From Rhodanobacteraceae bacterium (GTDB lineage: Bacteria; Pseudomonadota; Gammaproteobacteria; Xanthomonadales; Rhodanobacteraceae): a stretch of DNA of 64,000 nt. The stretch spans positions 1 to 64,000 of the forward strand of contig JAJPHA010000055.1 in assembly GCA_021325475.1 (NCBI GenBank). The letters run 5' to 3'. Below, piece after piece: positions 8,217 through 19,060 of this stretch (its first letter is position 1; each line of letters opens with the position of its first letter). The notes under the pieces are model-generated. The model ran no database searches and was not told the origin of the DNA. It worked only from the letters and a program-made list of their open reading frames with translations. The translations under genes were made by a program, and so were the position numbers.

Positions 8217-8327
8217 GGAAGGTCTGATCAAATTCCGGCGGCGCTGTCTTCGGCGGGGCGTCGCACCTCCACACCCCCATCAAACCCTTGCTGCGAAGGG
8301 TTTGATCGCCCCCTTGACTCAACGGGG
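8217..8327 (-). repeat. Dispersed palindromic repeat, copy R1 (inverted)
   Basis: This copy of the approximately 114-bp family is in reverse orientation. Its end motif, GGAAGGTCTGATCAAATT on the plus strand at 8217-8234, begins on the base after the mlaB stop. The 11-bp-arm hairpin ATCAAACCCTT/AAGGGTTTGAT lies at 8279-8306. The second palindrome, imperfect in this copy, lies at 8309-8327. It fills most of the gap between the convergent mlaB and mlaA genes, so its hairpins may limit read-through in both directions. Confidence 0.85.
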
Positions 8328-8381
8328 CGCAAAAAGCCGGAGCTGCGTCCCCCGGTGGTTCGGAGGTTCCCTGAGGCGGCA

Positions 8382-9215
8382 TCAGCCGGCGTCCGGCTTG
8401 TCCTTCTTCTTCTGCTCCTGCTGCTTCTCGTACTTCTGTTGCTCCTCGAGCAGCTTGTCGGCGTCTTCCACGTCGCTCACGCCCTGCAGCGCCTGGATCA
8501 CCGCCAGCGGCGGTTCGCCGCGGTAGATCCGGTACAGCCGGCGCTGGCGGTAGGCGTCACGATAGAACACGTAGGGATCGTACACGCCCTCGAGCAGCCG
8601 CTCGCCGTCGATCGCGCTGGAGCGCAGCGTGACCAGGTAGGCGATGGTCGGCAGGTATTCGGCGTGCAGCTCGTAGTCGTGGCTGCGGGCGTACCAGGAC
8701 AGCGGATCGAAGGCGTAGCGATCGACCGGGAACGCGACCAGATCGCGGCCGGTGGTCGAACCGATCAGCGGCAGCACCAGGTACGGGCCCTCCGGCACGC
8801 CCCACTTGGCCAGGGTCACACCGAAATCGGTGTCGCTGGCCTCGATGCCCATCTCGCTCGCCGGATCGAGGAAGCCGAGCACGCCGATCGTGGTGTTGAT
8901 GAGCAGCCGGCCGGTCGCCTTGAACGCCTCCTTCGGGTTGCCCTGGAGCACGTCGTTGGCGATGGTGATCGGCGATTCCAGATTGGCGAAGAAGTTGCTG
9001 ATCAACCGGCGCGAGGTCGGGTTCGTTACCTTGCGATAGGTCACCGCCACCGGGCGGATGGCGACGCGATCGGCGAACTCGTTGAACGCATACATCTTGC
9101 GGTTGAACTTCTCGTACGGGTCGTCGTTGCGCGGCATCGGCGTGGCGCAGGCGGCGAGCGCGAGCGCGCAGGCGGCGAGGAGACCAAGGCGGCGGAGCGG
9201 GATCGGGTAGGGCAT
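8382..9215 (-). CDS. mlaA: MlaA/VacJ outer-membrane lipoprotein
   Basis: A 277-residue lipoprotein. The signal peptide ends in a lipobox ALAAC with the lipidated Cys at 23. NDDPYEKFNRKMYAFNEFADR is the diagnostic MlaA N-terminal block, and GVTLAKWGVPEGPYLVLPLIGSTTGRD a second one. MlaA removes phospholipids from the outer leaflet of the outer membrane and hands them to MlaC. The ATG at 9215 was chosen because the signal peptide begins there. The C-terminus is a charged Glu/Gln/Lys-rich tail. In many genomes mlaA is unlinked; here it faces mlaFEDCB and completes the pathway. Confidence 0.93.
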   Translation of the reverse strand: MPYPIPLRRLGLLAACALALAACATPMPRNDDPYEKFNRKMYAFNEFADRVAIRPVAVTYRKVTNPTSRRLISNFFANLESPITIANDVLQGNPKEAFKATGRLLINTTIGVLGFLDPASEMGIEASDTDFGVTLAKWGVPEGPYLVLPLIGSTTGRDLVAFPVDRYAFDPLSWYARSHDYELHAEYLPTIAYLVTLRSSAIDGERLLEGVYDPYVFYRDAYRQRRLYRIYRGEPPLAVIQALQGVSDVEDADKLLEEQQKYEKQQEQKKKDKPDAG

Positions 9216-9381
9216 GCGGCGGGTGTCCTTGTCCGGGATGCGGTGGCGCGCCGGTTGTTCTTGTCGGCAAACCACGAAGCCTAACGGAAATGGGTCGGAT
9301 TTTGCAGAGCACAATGGCACGGTCCGGGGGCGGCCGTTCAGCATCGCGCCGGTGCCGGGCCGCGGCCGCACGGCGGCCTGT

Positions 9382-9411
9382 TTGCGCCGCACAATCCGAT
9401 CGGGCTACAAT
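9382..9411 (+). promoter_or_regulatory. Candidate sigma-70 promoter of rpoZ
   Basis: TTGCGC at 9382-9387 and TACAAT at 9406-9411 are separated by 18 bases and lie about 45 bases upstream of the rpoZ start. The TACAAT form recurs before other genes in this window (gap, pgk). The spacing is acceptable but the -35 box is only a partial match. It probably serves rpoZ and perhaps the downstream spoT. Confidence 0.45.
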
Positions 9412-9456
9412 GAGCCTGGGCTAAACCGATGAATGGACACTGTTTTTGAGGATTTT

Positions 9457-9747
9457 ATGGCACGCATTACGGTGGAAGACTGTCTCGAGGTGGTGAACAA
9501 CCGCTTCGAGCTGGTGATGATGGCGACGCGCCGGGCGCGCCAGCTCGCCAAGGGCAACGAGCCCCTGGTGGAAGCCAACAACGACAAGCCGACGGTGCTC
9601 GCGCTGCGCGAGATCGCCGCGCGCAAGGTGGACATCGAACTGATCGCCGAGGTCGAACGCCAGGAGCGCGAGAAGGCCGAGCGCGAAGCGCTGGAGTGGG
9701 CCGCCGCCGAGATCGACGAGGATCTGTCGAAGGGCGACGAGCTGTGA
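9457..9747 (+). CDS. rpoZ: RNA polymerase omega subunit
   Basis: A 96-residue protein beginning [30 protein letters not shown], the standard omega start, and containing [14 protein letters not shown]. Omega helps fold the beta-prime subunit and forms part of the ppGpp-binding site on RNA polymerase, which fits its position before spoT. The start at 9457 is supported by family conservation and GAGGA at 9448-9452; an in-frame ATG at 9433 would add eight unconserved residues. The C-terminus is strongly acidic. Confidence 0.95.
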   Translation: MARITVEDCLEVVNNRFELVMMATRRARQLAKGNEPLVEANNDKPTVLALREIAARKVDIELIAEVERQEREKAEREALEWAAAEIDEDLSKGDEL

Positions 9748-9845
9748 GACCCGCCGGCGGCCGCACGCAGCACCCGATGCGCCGCCGCGAATCGCAGGCG
9801 CAGCGGCCCGCCGCGAGGGCCTGACCCCCGGCGCGCGAGGCGAGC

Positions 9846-11990
9846 ATGAGCACGGCGCTGCAGGAAACGCTCCCTGCCGACGTGCAAGCACTGGAACAGC
9901 GCCTGCAAGCATATCTGCCGCCCGAGCAGATCGAGCGCATCCGCCGCGCCTACCGCATCGGCGCCCGCGCCCACGCCGGGCAGACGCGCCGGAGCGGCGA
10001 ACCCTACATCACCCATCCGGTGGCGGTGGCGAGCATCCTCGCCGAACTCGGCCTCGACGCCGAAACCATCACCGCCGCGATCCTGCACGACACGCTCGAG
10101 GACACGCCGCTGTCGCGCGCCGAGCTCGAGCGCGAATTCGGCACCACCGTCGCCGAGCTGGTCGATGGCGTCACCAAGCTCGACAAGGTGATGTTCGGCA
10201 GCCTGCAGGAAGCGGCGGCGGAAAGCTTCCGCAAGATGCTGCTCGCCATGGCGCGCGATCTGCGCGTGATCCTGATCAAGCTCGCCGACCGCCTGCACAA
10301 CATGCGCACGCTCGCGGCGATGGACCCGCCGGCGCGCCGGCGCATCGCCCGCGAGACGCTGGAGATCTACGCGCCGATCGCGCAGCGGCTCGGCATGAAC
10401 AAGTTCAAGGCCGAGCTGCAGGAGCTCGGCTTCCGCGCGCTCTATCCGCTGCGCCACCGCGTGATCCAGGCGCGCATCAAGAGCGTGTTCGGCAACCGCC
10501 GCGAGGCGATGGCGAAGATCGACGCCGCGCTGTCGGCACGGCTCGACCAGGAACACATCCGCCACCGCATCGTCAGCCGGATCAAGTCGCCGTACAGCAT
10601 CTACGCGAAGATGCGCAGCGAGCACAAGAGCTTCGCCCAGGTGATGGACGTCTACGGCTTCCGCGTCGTGGTCCAGAACACCATGGAGTGCTACCACGCG
10701 CTCGGCGCGATCCATGCCCTGTACAAGCCGCTGGATGCGCGCTTCCGCGATTTCATCGCCATCCCCAAGGCGAACGGCTACCAGTCGCTGCACACCGTGC
10801 TGTTCGGCCCGTTCGGCGCGCCGATCGAGATCCAGATCCGCACCGAGGACATGGACCGCATCGCCGAACGCGGCGTCGCCGCGCACTGGATGTACAAGAC
10901 CGCCGCGGCACCGCCGACCGCGGCGCAGGCGCGCGCGCGCGAGTGGGTCGAGGGGCTGGTCGGCGCGCAGACGCGCGAGGCGTCCTCGGTCGAGTTCCTG
11001 GAAAATGTAAAAGTGGATTTGTTCCCGGACGAGGTGTACCTGTTCACGCCGAAGGGACGGATCCTGGCCCTGCCGCGCAACGCCACCGCGCTCGACTTCG
11101 CCTACGCCGTGCACACCGACGTCGGCACCCACGCGGTGGCGGCGCGCATCGACAAGAAGCTCGCGCCGCTGCGCCAGCGGCTGAATTCCGGCGAGACCGT
11201 CGAGATCATCACCGCACCGTCGGCGCAGCCGAGCCCGCAGTGGCTCGAATGGGTGGTCTCCGCGCGCGCGCGCACCGCGATCCGGCATTTCCTCAAGCGC
11301 CTGCAGCACGAGGACGCGGTGGAGTTCGGCCACCGCATGCTCGACTGCGCGCTCGCCGCGCGCGGCCTCACCCTCGATGCGATCCCGTCGCGCGCGCTCG
11401 ATCGCCATCTCGCCGAGGCGCGTTTCAAGCGCCTGGAGGAACTGCTCGCCGACATCGCGCTCGGCAACCGCATGCCCGATCAGGTCGCCGCGCAACTGGC
11501 CTCCGCGCACGGCGCCGCCGCGGCGGCGCACGACGCGATGCCGGCCACCGAGAAGATCCTGATCAGCGGCGCGGAACGCGGCGTGCTCAGTTTCGGCAAC
11601 TGCTGCTACCCGGTGCCGGGCGACGACATCTTCGGCTATCTCTCCGCCGGCAAGGGCATCGTCGTCCACCGCCAGGACTGTCCCAACGTGCCCGAATACC
11701 GCAAGACCCCCGAACGCATCGTCGCCATCGACTGGGATCGCGAAGTGCGCGGCGATTACCGTGCGCGCCTGCGCATCGTAGTCGACAACAAGCCCGGCGT
11801 GCTCGCCACGGTGGCCGCGGCGATCGCCGAGGAGGACTCCAACATCGAGAACGTCGAATACCAGGAGCGCGACCAGCAGACCTCGACACTGCTGTTCACC
11901 ATCGAGGTGCGCAACCGCAAGCACCTCGCCGCGGTGATGCGGCGCGTGCGCAACGCCGCGGTCGTGCACGGGGTATATCGCCACCCGTAA
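9846..11990 (+). CDS. spoT: Bifunctional (p)ppGpp synthetase/hydrolase SpoT
   Basis: A 714-residue RelA/SpoT homologue that makes and degrades the stringent-response alarmone. The HD hydrolase domain is intact, with HAGQTRRSGEPYITHP and HDTLED at 81-86, so hydrolase activity is expected. The synthetase domain follows with DVYGFRVVV, IAIPKANGYQSLHT and QIRTEDMDRIAERGVAAHW. A TGS domain lies around DEVYLFTPKGRILALPR, and a C-terminal ACT domain covers LRIVVDNKPGVLATVAAAIA. Context (rpoZ-spoT-ridA-recG) matches the usual gammaproteobacterial operon. Confidence 0.95.
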   Translation: MSTALQETLPADVQALEQRLQAYLPPEQIERIRRAYRIGARAHAGQTRRSGEPYITHPVAVASILAELGLDAETITAAILHDTLEDTPLSRAELEREFGTTVAELVDGVTKLDKVMFGSLQEAAAESFRKMLLAMARDLRVILIKLADRLHNMRTLAAMDPPARRRIARETLEIYAPIAQRLGMNKFKAELQELGFRALYPLRHRVIQARIKSVFGNRREAMAKIDAALSARLDQEHIRHRIVSRIKSPYSIYAKMRSEHKSFAQVMDVYGFRVVVQNTMECYHALGAIHALYKPLDARFRDFIAIPKANGYQSLHTVLFGPFGAPIEIQIRTEDMDRIAERGVAAHWMYKTAAAPPTAAQARAREWVEGLVGAQTREASSVEFLENVKVDLFPDEVYLFTPKGRILALPRNATALDFAYAVHTDVGTHAVAARIDKKLAPLRQRLNSGETVEIITAPSAQPSPQWLEWVVSARARTAIRHFLKRLQHEDAVEFGHRMLDCALAARGLTLDAIPSRALDRHLAEARFKRLEELLADIALGNRMPDQVAAQLASAHGAAAAAHDAMPATEKILISGAERGVLSFGNCCYPVPGDDIFGYLSAGKGIVVHRQDCPNVPEYRKTPERIVAIDWDREVRGDYRARLRIVVDNKPGVLATVAAAIAEEDSNIENVEYQERDQQTSTLLFTIEVRNRKHLAAVMRRVRNAAVVHGVYRHP

Positions 11991-12038
11991 GCGATCGTAG
12001 AATCGCGTGGCCCCGCCGTTGCACGCCGAGGAGTGCCC

Positions 12039-12422
12039 ATGTCCCGCCAGATCATCGCCACGCCGGCTGCGCCGCAAGCCATCGGCCCGTATGCGCAGGC
12101 CGTGCGCTGCGGCAACACCGTGTATCTTTCCGGGCAGATCCCGCTGGATCCCGCCACCGGCGAGCTGGTGACCGGCGACATCACGGCGCAGACCCGGCGC
12201 GTGTTCGAGAACCTGAAGGCGGTCTGCGCCGCGGCGGGCGGCTCGCTGGCGCAGCTCGCGCGCGTCGGCATCTATCTCACCGATCTTTCCCACTTCGCCG
12301 CGGTCAACGCGGTGATGGCCGAATACTGCGTCGAGCCCCATCCGGCGCGCGCGACGATCGGCGTGGCCGCGCTGCCGCGCGGCGCGCAGGTGGAGATCGA
12401 CGCGATCCTCGTGCTGGAGTAG
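12039..12422 (+). CDS. ridA: RidA-family enamine/imine deaminase
   Basis: A 127-residue RidA (YjgF/UK114) protein, which hydrolyses reactive 2-aminoacrylate and related imines released by PLP enzymes. Diagnostic segments are [27 protein letters not shown] and [20 protein letters not shown]; the latter holds the conserved Arg that binds substrate carboxylate. The ATG at 12039 follows GAGGAG by five bases and is preferred to a GTG six bases earlier. It sits 48 bases after spoT and three bases before recG. Confidence 0.93.
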   Translation: MSRQIIATPAAPQAIGPYAQAVRCGNTVYLSGQIPLDPATGELVTGDITAQTRRVFENLKAVCAAAGGSLAQLARVGIYLTDLSHFAAVNAVMAEYCVEPHPARATIGVAALPRGAQVEIDAILVLE

Positions 12423-12425
12423 CGC

Positions 12426-14654
12426 GTGCGGGATCGCGACGCCGGACCGGCGGCAGCCAGCGAACGGCCCCCGCCGCGCGCGGGCCGGCGCGCGCCGCGG
12501 CAACCCGATCTCCGCGCGGACGTCGCTGCCGCGCCGGCGATCGCCGATCCGGCAGCGACGCCGGTGACCGCGCTGCCGGGCGTCGGCCCGACGCTCGCCG
12601 CGAAGTTGCAGCGGCTGGGGCTGCTCAGTTTGCAGGATCTCTGGTTCCACCTGCCGCTGCGCTACGAGGACCGCACCCGCATCACGCCGATCGGCGCGCT
12701 GCGGCCGCGCGAGCCGGCCCAGGTCGAAGGCCGCATCGAGGCGGTGGAACGCGGCTTCCGTTATCGCCCCCAGTTGCGCGTGGCGATCAGCGACGACTCG
12801 CGGCAGACCCTGCTGCTGCGCTTCTTCCACTTCAATGCCGCGCAGGCCAACCAGTTCGTGGTCGGCGCGCGCCTGCGCTGCTATGGCGACGTGCGCCTCG
12901 GCACGCACGGCCCGGAGATGATCCATCCGCACTATCGCCTGCTCGGCGACGCCGCGGCGGCGCCGGTGGAGGACCGGCTGACGCCGGTGTATCCGGCGAC
13001 CGAGGGGCTGGGCCAGGCGCGCCTGGCGGGGTTGATCGCGCGCGCGCTGGAGCGCTTGCCGGCGGATGAGGCGCTGGAACTGATTCCGGCGGAATTGCGC
13101 AGAGTATACAAATTGACTTCGCTGCGCGCCGCGCTGCTGTACGTGCATCGGCCGCCGCCGGGCGCGGACGTGGCGCGGCTCGCCTCCGGCACGCATCCGG
13201 CGCAGCAACGTCTGGCGTTCGAGGAACTGCTCGCGCAGCATCTCAGTCTCAAGCGGCTGCGCGCGCGTCTGCGCCGCGACGCCGCGCCGGCGCTGCGCGG
13301 CGACGGCGCCCTGCGCCGGCGGTTCCTCGCCGCGCTGCCGTTCGCGCCGACCCGGGCGCAACTGCGCGTCGCCGCCGAGATCGCGCGCGATCTCGCCCGG
13401 CCGGTGCCGATGCTGCGCCTGGTGCAGGGCGACGTCGGCTCCGGCAAGACCGTGGTCGCCGCGCTCGCCGCGCTGCTCGCGGTCGAGGCCGGCGAGCAGG
13501 TCGCGGTGATGGCGCCGACCGAGCTGCTCGCCGAACAGCACTGCCGGAATTTCCAGCGCTGGTTGCAGCCGCTCGGCGTGGAGGTGGTCTGGCTCGCCGG
13601 CAAGCTCACCGGCCGCGCGCGCGCGGCGGCGCTGGCGCGGCTCGCGCAACCCGCGCCGGCGGTGGCGATCGGCACGCACGCGCTGATGCAGGAAGGCGTG
13701 ACGTTCGCGCGCCTCGGCCTGGTGGTGATCGACGAACAGCACCGCTTCGGCGTGCATCAGCGGCTGATGCTGCGCGACAAGGGTCGGACGGCGTCCGCGG
13801 CGGCCGGGCACGATACGGACGCCGCCGCGCGCCTGCCGCATCAGCTCGTGCTCACTGCCACGCCGATCCCGCGCACGCTGGCGATGGCCGCCTACGCCGA
13901 TCTCGACGTCTCCGTGATCGACGAGCTGCCGCCCGGACGCACGCCGGTGACCACGGTCGCGATCGCCAATAGCCGCCGCGGCGAGGTGATCGAACGCATC
14001 CGCGCCGCCTGCGCCGCCGGCCGTCAGGCGTACTGGGTGTGCACGCGGATCGAGGAATCCGACACCTTGCAGGCGCAGGCCGCGGAGGCGGTGCACGCCG
14101 AGCTCGCCGCGGCGTTGCCGGAGCTCCGCATCGGCCTCGTGCACGGCCGCCTGAAGCCGGCGGCGAAGCAGGCGGCGATGGCCGCGTTCGCGCACGGCGA
14201 AACCCATCTGCTCGTCGCGACCACGGTGATCGAGGTCGGCGTCGACGTGCCGAACGCGAGCCTGATGGTGATCGAGAATGCCGAGCGGCTGGGCCTCGCG
14301 CAGTTGCATCAGTTGCGCGGCCGGGTCGGCCGCGGCGGTGCCGCGTCCAGTTGTGTACTTCTATACCAGCCGCCGCTGTCGGCCACCGCGCGGCAGCGCC
14401 TGGACGTGCTGCGCGAGACCGCCGACGGGTTCCGCATCGCCGAGAAGGATCTGGAATTGCGCGGGCCGGGCGAGGTGCTCGGCACGCGCCAGACCGGCGC
14501 GCTCGCGCTGCGCATCGCCGATCTCGCCCGCGACGGTGCGCTGCTGCCGGCCGTGCAACGCGCCGGCGCGACGATGCTGCGCGCGCATCCGGCGTTGAGC
14601 GAACGCCTGATCGCACGCTGGATCGGCGCGGCCGCGCGCTATGCCGACGCCTGA
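12426..14654 (+). CDS. recG: ATP-dependent DNA helicase RecG
   Basis: A 742-residue superfamily 2 helicase that remodels stalled replication forks and branches Holliday junctions. The wedge/OB region contains [18 protein letters not shown]. Helicase motif I is QGDVGSGKT, motif [12 protein letters not shown], and motif [13 protein letters not shown]. Later motifs include [16 protein letters not shown] and [10 protein letters not shown]. The predicted start GTG gives about 45 Pro/Arg/Ala-rich residues before the conserved [14 protein letters not shown], longer than typical, so translation may begin later. It follows ridA closely. Confidence 0.94.
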   Translation: MRDRDAGPAAASERPPPRAGRRAPRQPDLRADVAAAPAIADPAATPVTALPGVGPTLAAKLQRLGLLSLQDLWFHLPLRYEDRTRITPIGALRPREPAQVEGRIEAVERGFRYRPQLRVAISDDSRQTLLLRFFHFNAAQANQFVVGARLRCYGDVRLGTHGPEMIHPHYRLLGDAAAAPVEDRLTPVYPATEGLGQARLAGLIARALERLPADEALELIPAELRRVYKLTSLRAALLYVHRPPPGADVARLASGTHPAQQRLAFEELLAQHLSLKRLRARLRRDAAPALRGDGALRRRFLAALPFAPTRAQLRVAAEIARDLARPVPMLRLVQGDVGSGKTVVAALAALLAVEAGEQVAVMAPTELLAEQHCRNFQRWLQPLGVEVVWLAGKLTGRARAAALARLAQPAPAVAIGTHALMQEGVTFARLGLVVIDEQHRFGVHQRLMLRDKGRTASAAAGHDTDAAARLPHQLVLTATPIPRTLAMAAYADLDVSVIDELPPGRTPVTTVAIANSRRGEVIERIRAACAAGRQAYWVCTRIEESDTLQAQAAEAVHAELAAALPELRIGLVHGRLKPAAKQAAMAAFAHGETHLLVATTVIEVGVDVPNASLMVIENAERLGLAQLHQLRGRVGRGGAASSCVLLYQPPLSATARQRLDVLRETADGFRIAEKDLELRGPGEVLGTRQTGALALRIADLARDGALLPAVQRAGATMLRAHPALSERLIARWIGAAARYADA

Positions 14655-14678
14655 ATCCCGCACCCGGAACCCCTGCCG

Positions 14679-15605
14679 ATGCCGACCCGACTGCTGATCG
14701 ACACCGACCCCGGCGTGGACGATGCACTCGCCATCCTGATGGCCCACGCGCACGCCGACGTCGCCGGCCTCACCATCGCCGCGGGCAACGTCGGCCTCGT
14801 CCACACCGTCGGCAACGCGCTCAAGCTGCTCGAGCTGATCGACGCGCCGACGCCGGTGTTTCCGGGTTGCGCGGCGCCGCTGGTGCGCGCGGCGGACGAT
14901 GCCGCGTTCGTGCACGGCGCGGACGGCTTCGGCGACACCGGTTACCTGCCGGCCGCGCGTCGCGCCGCCGACGAGCACGCCGCGCTCGCGATCGTGCGCC
15001 TGGCGCGCGTGCACGAGGGCGCGCTGACGCTGGTGGCGATGGCGCCGCTGACCAATCTCGCGCTCGCGCTCAAACTCGACCCGGCGCTGCCGCAGCGCGT
15101 GGCGCGGCTGGTGATCATGGGCGGCGCGGTCACCGGCCGCGGCAACACCGGGCGCGTGGCGGCCGAATTCAACATCGCCTTCGATCCCGAGGCGGCGCAC
15201 GTGGTGTTTTCCGCCTGGCCGCGATTCACCCTGGTGGACTGGGAGCTGACCACGCGCCACGGCATCGCCTTCGCGACGATGGCGCGCTGGCTCGCCGCCG
15301 ACGATCCGCGCGCGCGCTTCTTCGCCGCGCTGTCGCGCAAGACCCGCGCCTGGACCGAGGCGCGCGGACGCCCGCGGCTGCTGGTCGCCGATGCGCTGGC
15401 GATGGCGGTGGCGCTGGCGCCCGAGATCGTGCAGGGCGCCGAGACCCGGCACGTGGCGGTCGAGCTCGACGGCGCGCTGAGCCGCGGCGCGACCGTGGTG
15501 GACTGGGACGGTCGCCTCGGCCGGCCGGCCAACGCCGAGATCGTCACCGCGGTGGATCAGGTGCGGTTCGAGGCGTTGGTCGCCGCCGCGCTCGGCGCCG
15601 GCTGA
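14679..15605 (+). CDS. Inosine-uridine-preferring nucleoside hydrolase family protein
   Basis: A 308-residue protein opening with [18 protein letters not shown]; the aspartate cluster DTDPGVDD at 8-15 binds the catalytic calcium in this family. [11 protein letters not shown] and [13 protein letters not shown] are further family motifs, and a late [14 protein letters not shown] supplies the last metal-contact Asp. The enzyme should split ribonucleosides to base and ribose for salvage; specificity cannot be read. It is 24 bases downstream of recG. Its last 49 bases overlap the convergent 3' end of the mechanosensitive channel gene. Confidence 0.9.
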   Translation: MPTRLLIDTDPGVDDALAILMAHAHADVAGLTIAAGNVGLVHTVGNALKLLELIDAPTPVFPGCAAPLVRAADDAAFVHGADGFGDTGYLPAARRAADEHAALAIVRLARVHEGALTLVAMAPLTNLALALKLDPALPQRVARLVIMGGAVTGRGNTGRVAAEFNIAFDPEAAHVVFSAWPRFTLVDWELTTRHGIAFATMARWLAADDPRARFFAALSRKTRAWTEARGRPRLLVADALAMAVALAPEIVQGAETRHVAVELDGALSRGATVVDWDGRLGRPANAEIVTAVDQVRFEALVAAALGAG

Positions 15606-18600
15606 AGCGCGTCGGCGTTGCGCAGCCAGACGTCGCGCTGCGGGAACGGAATCTCGATGTCGTGCGCGCGGAACGCCTCGGCGATGCGGCAGTGCAGTTC
15701 CGTGCGCACCGGATTGCGCTGCTCGATCTCGGCCACGTACACGCGCAGCTCGAAATCCTGGCTGTTGTCGCCGAAGCCGGTCAGCCAGCAGCTCGGCGCC
15801 GGTTCGGCGAGCACCAGCGGATGCGCCGCGGCGATCTCGAGCAGCAGGCGGCGCACCGCCGCCGGGTCGTTGCGGTAGGCGACGCCGACCTTGATCACCA
15901 CGCGCGTGGTCGTATCCGACAGCGTCCAGTTGATCAGCCGGTCGGTGATGAAGCTCTTGTTCGGCACCACCACTTCCTTGTTGTCCCAATCGACGATCGT
16001 GGTCGCGCGCGTGCGGATGCGCGCGACCGTGCCCTCGACGTTGCCGATCGTGATCACGTCGCCGATGCGGAACGGGCGCTCGAACAGCACGATCAGGCCG
16101 GAGATGAAGTTGGCGAAGATCTCCTGCATGCCGAAGCCGAGACCGACCGAGAAGCCGGCGGCGAGCCATTGCAGGTTGCTCCAGCGCAGGCCGAGCAGCG
16201 ACAGGCCGAAGATCGTGCCGGCGAACACGATCAGATAGCGGGTGAGGCTGGTGATGGCGTAGCGCGTGGGCGCATCCACCGGGAAGCGGCGCAGCACGCC
16301 GACCTCGAGCAGGCCCGGCAGGTTGCGCGTCGCCACCCAGGTGAGCAGCAGCAACACCGCCGCCTCCAGCACGTCGCGCAGGCTGACGTGCAGCGCGGTT
16401 TCCTTGCCGTCGACGAGCTGGCTCGAATCCCACACCGTGACGTTGCCGAGCATCGACAGCGCCGGCGCGACGTCGGCGAACACCCACAGCAACGCCGCGC
16501 CGGTGGCGACCACGGTGAGCGCGCGCAGCAGCCGGCGCGTCTGCGTGCCGATGCTGGCGAGGCTCATCGCCTCGGCTTCGATCCGCTCGGCGGCCGGCGC
16601 GCCCTCGCCGCGTTCGCCGGTCTCCTCGGCGCTCTGCTTCTCCAGCATGCGCTTGAACGCGAGCCGCCGCTCGCCGAGCACCAGCCAGCGCACGGCGAGG
16701 CCGTGCAGCGTGGTGAGGATGAGCAGCAGGCCGAGCGCACGCAGCACGTGCGCGCTCAACGCTTGCGCGGTGACGAAATAGCCGCGCAGGTCGAGCAACG
16801 CGAGCAGCACGCACAGACCCGCGGCGGCGAGGCGGCTCGCCTGACGCAGCCGCGACGGTTCGACCACCACGGTGTGGCGCGCGGTCCACAGCCGACCCGG
16901 CGCGAGCAGCCACCATGCCAGCGCGCCGGCGCCGGCGAGCGCGGCGGCGAGCAGCAGCCGGCCGAGCGTGTCGAGCGGCGCCGATCCGCCGAGCAGATCC
17001 AGCAGGAACAGGCAGGGCAACAGCAGCAGGGCGAGCGGAAGCGTGGCGAAGTGCAGACTCTGGCGGCGCGGCCGCGGCCAGCGGAAGTGGAACTGGGCCA
17101 GGCCGTGTTCGGTGGTGAGCGCGCGCAGGAAGCACAGCGCGGCGGTCGGCACGACCAGCGCGAGCCAGGCGGCGGAGACATCCTCGGTTTCGCCGTGCGC
17201 GTAGGCCGCGCCGGCCTGCACCAGTTTGCCGAACGACCACAGCGCCACCGGCAGCGGCGCGGCGCGCAGCAGGGTCCAGCCGAGCGCCGCGCCGGTCAAG
17301 CGGTAGCGGTCGCTGCGGATGCGGCGCATCGGCACCGTGATCTGTTGCAAGCGCGCTGGCGCACGGCGGGCGAGCAGCACGAGCAGGACCAGCAGCAACG
17401 CGCCGGCCGCGCTGCTGAGCGGCCGCTCCGCGAGCGCGCGCGCGGCATGTGCGAGCGTCGCGCCGCCGCGGTGCGCGGCGAGGAACGCGGCGGCGTCGTG
17501 CGGCAGACGCGCGAGCCAGGCCGGACCGACCGGCGTATGGCTGGGCGTCCACAGCAGGTGCGTCTCCAGCATCGTGCCGAGCCGCCCGGTCGCGGCGATC
17601 AGATCGCGCAGCTCCTGTTCGGTGTCGCCGAGCGCGCTGATCAGGCGCGCCTGTTGCGTCGCCAGTCGCGGCAGGATCTCGCCGCGCAGGTTGTACCGGC
17701 GCAGCAGTTCGCCGCGCAGCGTCGCCAGCGCCTCCGGCGCGACCCCGGCCGCGGCCGGGGTGAGCGCATCGGCCTCGGCTTGCAGATCGGCCAGCGCGTT
17801 CTGCTGTTCGCGCACGTCGATGGCGTCCATGCGCGTCCTGGCGAGTTCGGCCTGCAGCGCCTCGAGCTCGCGCCGCAATTGCGGCAGCGGTTTCAGCTTG
17901 CGCTGTTCGGCGAGCAGGATCAGGCCGACCGCTTCGCTGATGCCGCCGATGCGGATGCGCTCCTCGGTGTTGGCGAGCGCGAGTTCGGTGTCTTGGCGTG
18001 CGCCGTCGAGCGCCTGCTTTTCGCGGCGCAGTTCGCCCATGCGCGCCACCACGTGCGTCAGTTGCTCGCACAGCGCGCGGTTGCGCTCGGCGGCCTCGCG
18101 CAGCAGACGCACGGCGTCGGCGCCGTCGGCGTCGGGCGCGGCGCGCGCGCAGAATTGCGCCACGTCCGCGCCGGTGCGCTCGAGCACGCGGGTCTCGAGC
18201 ACGGCGACGTGTTGTTCGAGTTCGGCGACCAGACGCTGGCGATCGTGCAGTTGCGCGGCGAGCAGGCGCTGGCGCGGCTCGTAGCTCCGATTCTCGAGTT
18301 CCAGCAGGGCCACCCGCACGGCCGCCAGACGCTCGGCCGCCCGCGCGCGCAGCGCCTGCGCCTGCGCCTGCGCCAGCGGCGCGCGCGACGTGGCCGCCGG
18401 CGGGCTGGTGCGGGCGTGGTCGAGCGCGGCATAGGCGGCCGCGAGTTCGTCGCGCAACTCCGCCGGTCGCGCGCTCTGCCGTTCGATCTCGCCGGCGAGG
18501 CCGACGGCGGCGCTGCGCGCGGCCGCCAGGGCGGCGCGCTCGTTGCCGAGCAGCGCTTCCAACTGCTCCACGGTCGCGTGCTCGGGCAAGGCGTTCCGCC

Positions 18601-19024
18601 AGGCCAGCAGCGCCGGGGTGTTGTCGCGGGCGAGCGCTTCCTCGAGCTTCTGCGCGGCGGCCTCGGCGCCGTCGGCGGTCTGGCGCATCTGCCGCCATTG
18701 CTCGGCCAGCTCGTCGGCGCGCTTGTCGTCGGCTTCGGCCTCGCGCAGCAGGTCTTCGGCCTGTTGCCGTTCGCTCGCGCCGAGATCGCGACGCTGCTCG
18801 AGCGTCTTCCGCGCGGCGGCGATCGCCGCTGCCTGGCTCGCGGGCAAGTCGGCCTCGGTCGGCGGCTGGGCGAAGGCGCCGAAGCAGAGCAGGGTCAGGG
18901 ACAGGAGCCACCGGTGAAGCGGCGAAGCCGTGCGGCGGTGCGCGCGATCCGCTCCCGCCGCGACCCGGCGCGAAGCGCGCCGAGCCGCGCCGACTTGCCT
19001 CAATGCCGCAAGAAACGATATCAT
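15557..19024 (-). CDS. MscK/KefA-type mechanosensitive channel
   Basis: A very long MscS-family protein (about 1155 residues). After a signal-like segment ([16 protein letters not shown], about 40-55) comes a large periplasmic domain of Ala/Glu/Arg-rich coiled coils to about residue 480, then many transmembrane spans. The C-terminus is a canonical MscS module: the pore segment [27 protein letters not shown], the beta domain [31 protein letters not shown], and a mixed domain ending PFPQRDVWL. It opens under membrane tension to release solutes during hypo-osmotic shock. The signal peptide lies some 30 residues in, so the start is uncertain. It is divergent from rpmE2. Confidence 0.88.
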   Translation of the reverse strand: MISFLAALRQVGAARRASRRVAAGADRAHRRTASPLHRWLLSLTLLCFGAFAQPPTEADLPASQAAAIAAARKTLEQRRDLGASERQQAEDLLREAEADDKRADELAEQWRQMRQTADGAEAAAQKLEEALARDNTPALLAWRNALPEHATVEQLEALLGNERAALAAARSAAVGLAGEIERQSARPAELRDELAAAYAALDHARTSPPAATSRAPLAQAQAQALRARAAERLAAVRVALLELENRSYEPRQRLLAAQLHDRQRLVAELEQHVAVLETRVLERTGADVAQFCARAAPDADGADAVRLLREAAERNRALCEQLTHVVARMGELRREKQALDGARQDTELALANTEERIRIGGISEAVGLILLAEQRKLKPLPQLRRELEALQAELARTRMDAIDVREQQNALADLQAEADALTPAAAGVAPEALATLRGELLRRYNLRGEILPRLATQQARLISALGDTEQELRDLIAATGRLGTMLETHLLWTPSHTPVGPAWLARLPHDAAAFLAAHRGGATLAHAARALAERPLSSAAGALLLVLLVLLARRAPARLQQITVPMRRIRSDRYRLTGAALGWTLLRAAPLPVALWSFGKLVQAGAAYAHGETEDVSAAWLALVVPTAALCFLRALTTEHGLAQFHFRWPRPRRQSLHFATLPLALLLLPCLFLLDLLGGSAPLDTLGRLLLAAALAGAGALAWWLLAPGRLWTARHTVVVEPSRLRQASRLAAAGLCVLLALLDLRGYFVTAQALSAHVLRALGLLLILTTLHGLAVRWLVLGERRLAFKRMLEKQSAEETGERGEGAPAAERIEAEAMSLASIGTQTRRLLRALTVVATGAALLWVFADVAPALSMLGNVTVWDSSQLVDGKETALHVSLRDVLEAAVLLLLTWVATRNLPGLLEVGVLRRFPVDAPTRYAITSLTRYLIVFAGTIFGLSLLGLRWSNLQWLAAGFSVGLGFGMQEIFANFISGLIVLFERPFRIGDVITIGNVEGTVARIRTRATTIVDWDNKEVVVPNKSFITDRLINWTLSDTTTRVVIKVGVAYRNDPAAVRRLLLEIAAAHPLVLAEPAPSCWLTGFGDNSQDFELRVYVAEIEQRNPVRTELHCRIAEAFRAHDIEIPFPQRDVWLRNADALQPAPSAAATNASNRT

Positions 19025-19060
19025 GTCAATCTTTTCTCACCGATTTCCGGAGCAGGTTCC

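Noticed and set aside
9405-14309. A 1634-codon open frame on the minus strand opposite rpoZ, spoT, ridA and recG
   Set aside because: It is a shadow of high-GC codon usage. The protein is Arg/Ala/His/Gly-rich without domains, while the plus strand carries four clear genes.
15618-16238. Short plus-strand frames opposite the 3' end of the channel gene
   Set aside because: No domain, signal peptide or ribosome-binding site; the minus-strand MscS domain explains the region.
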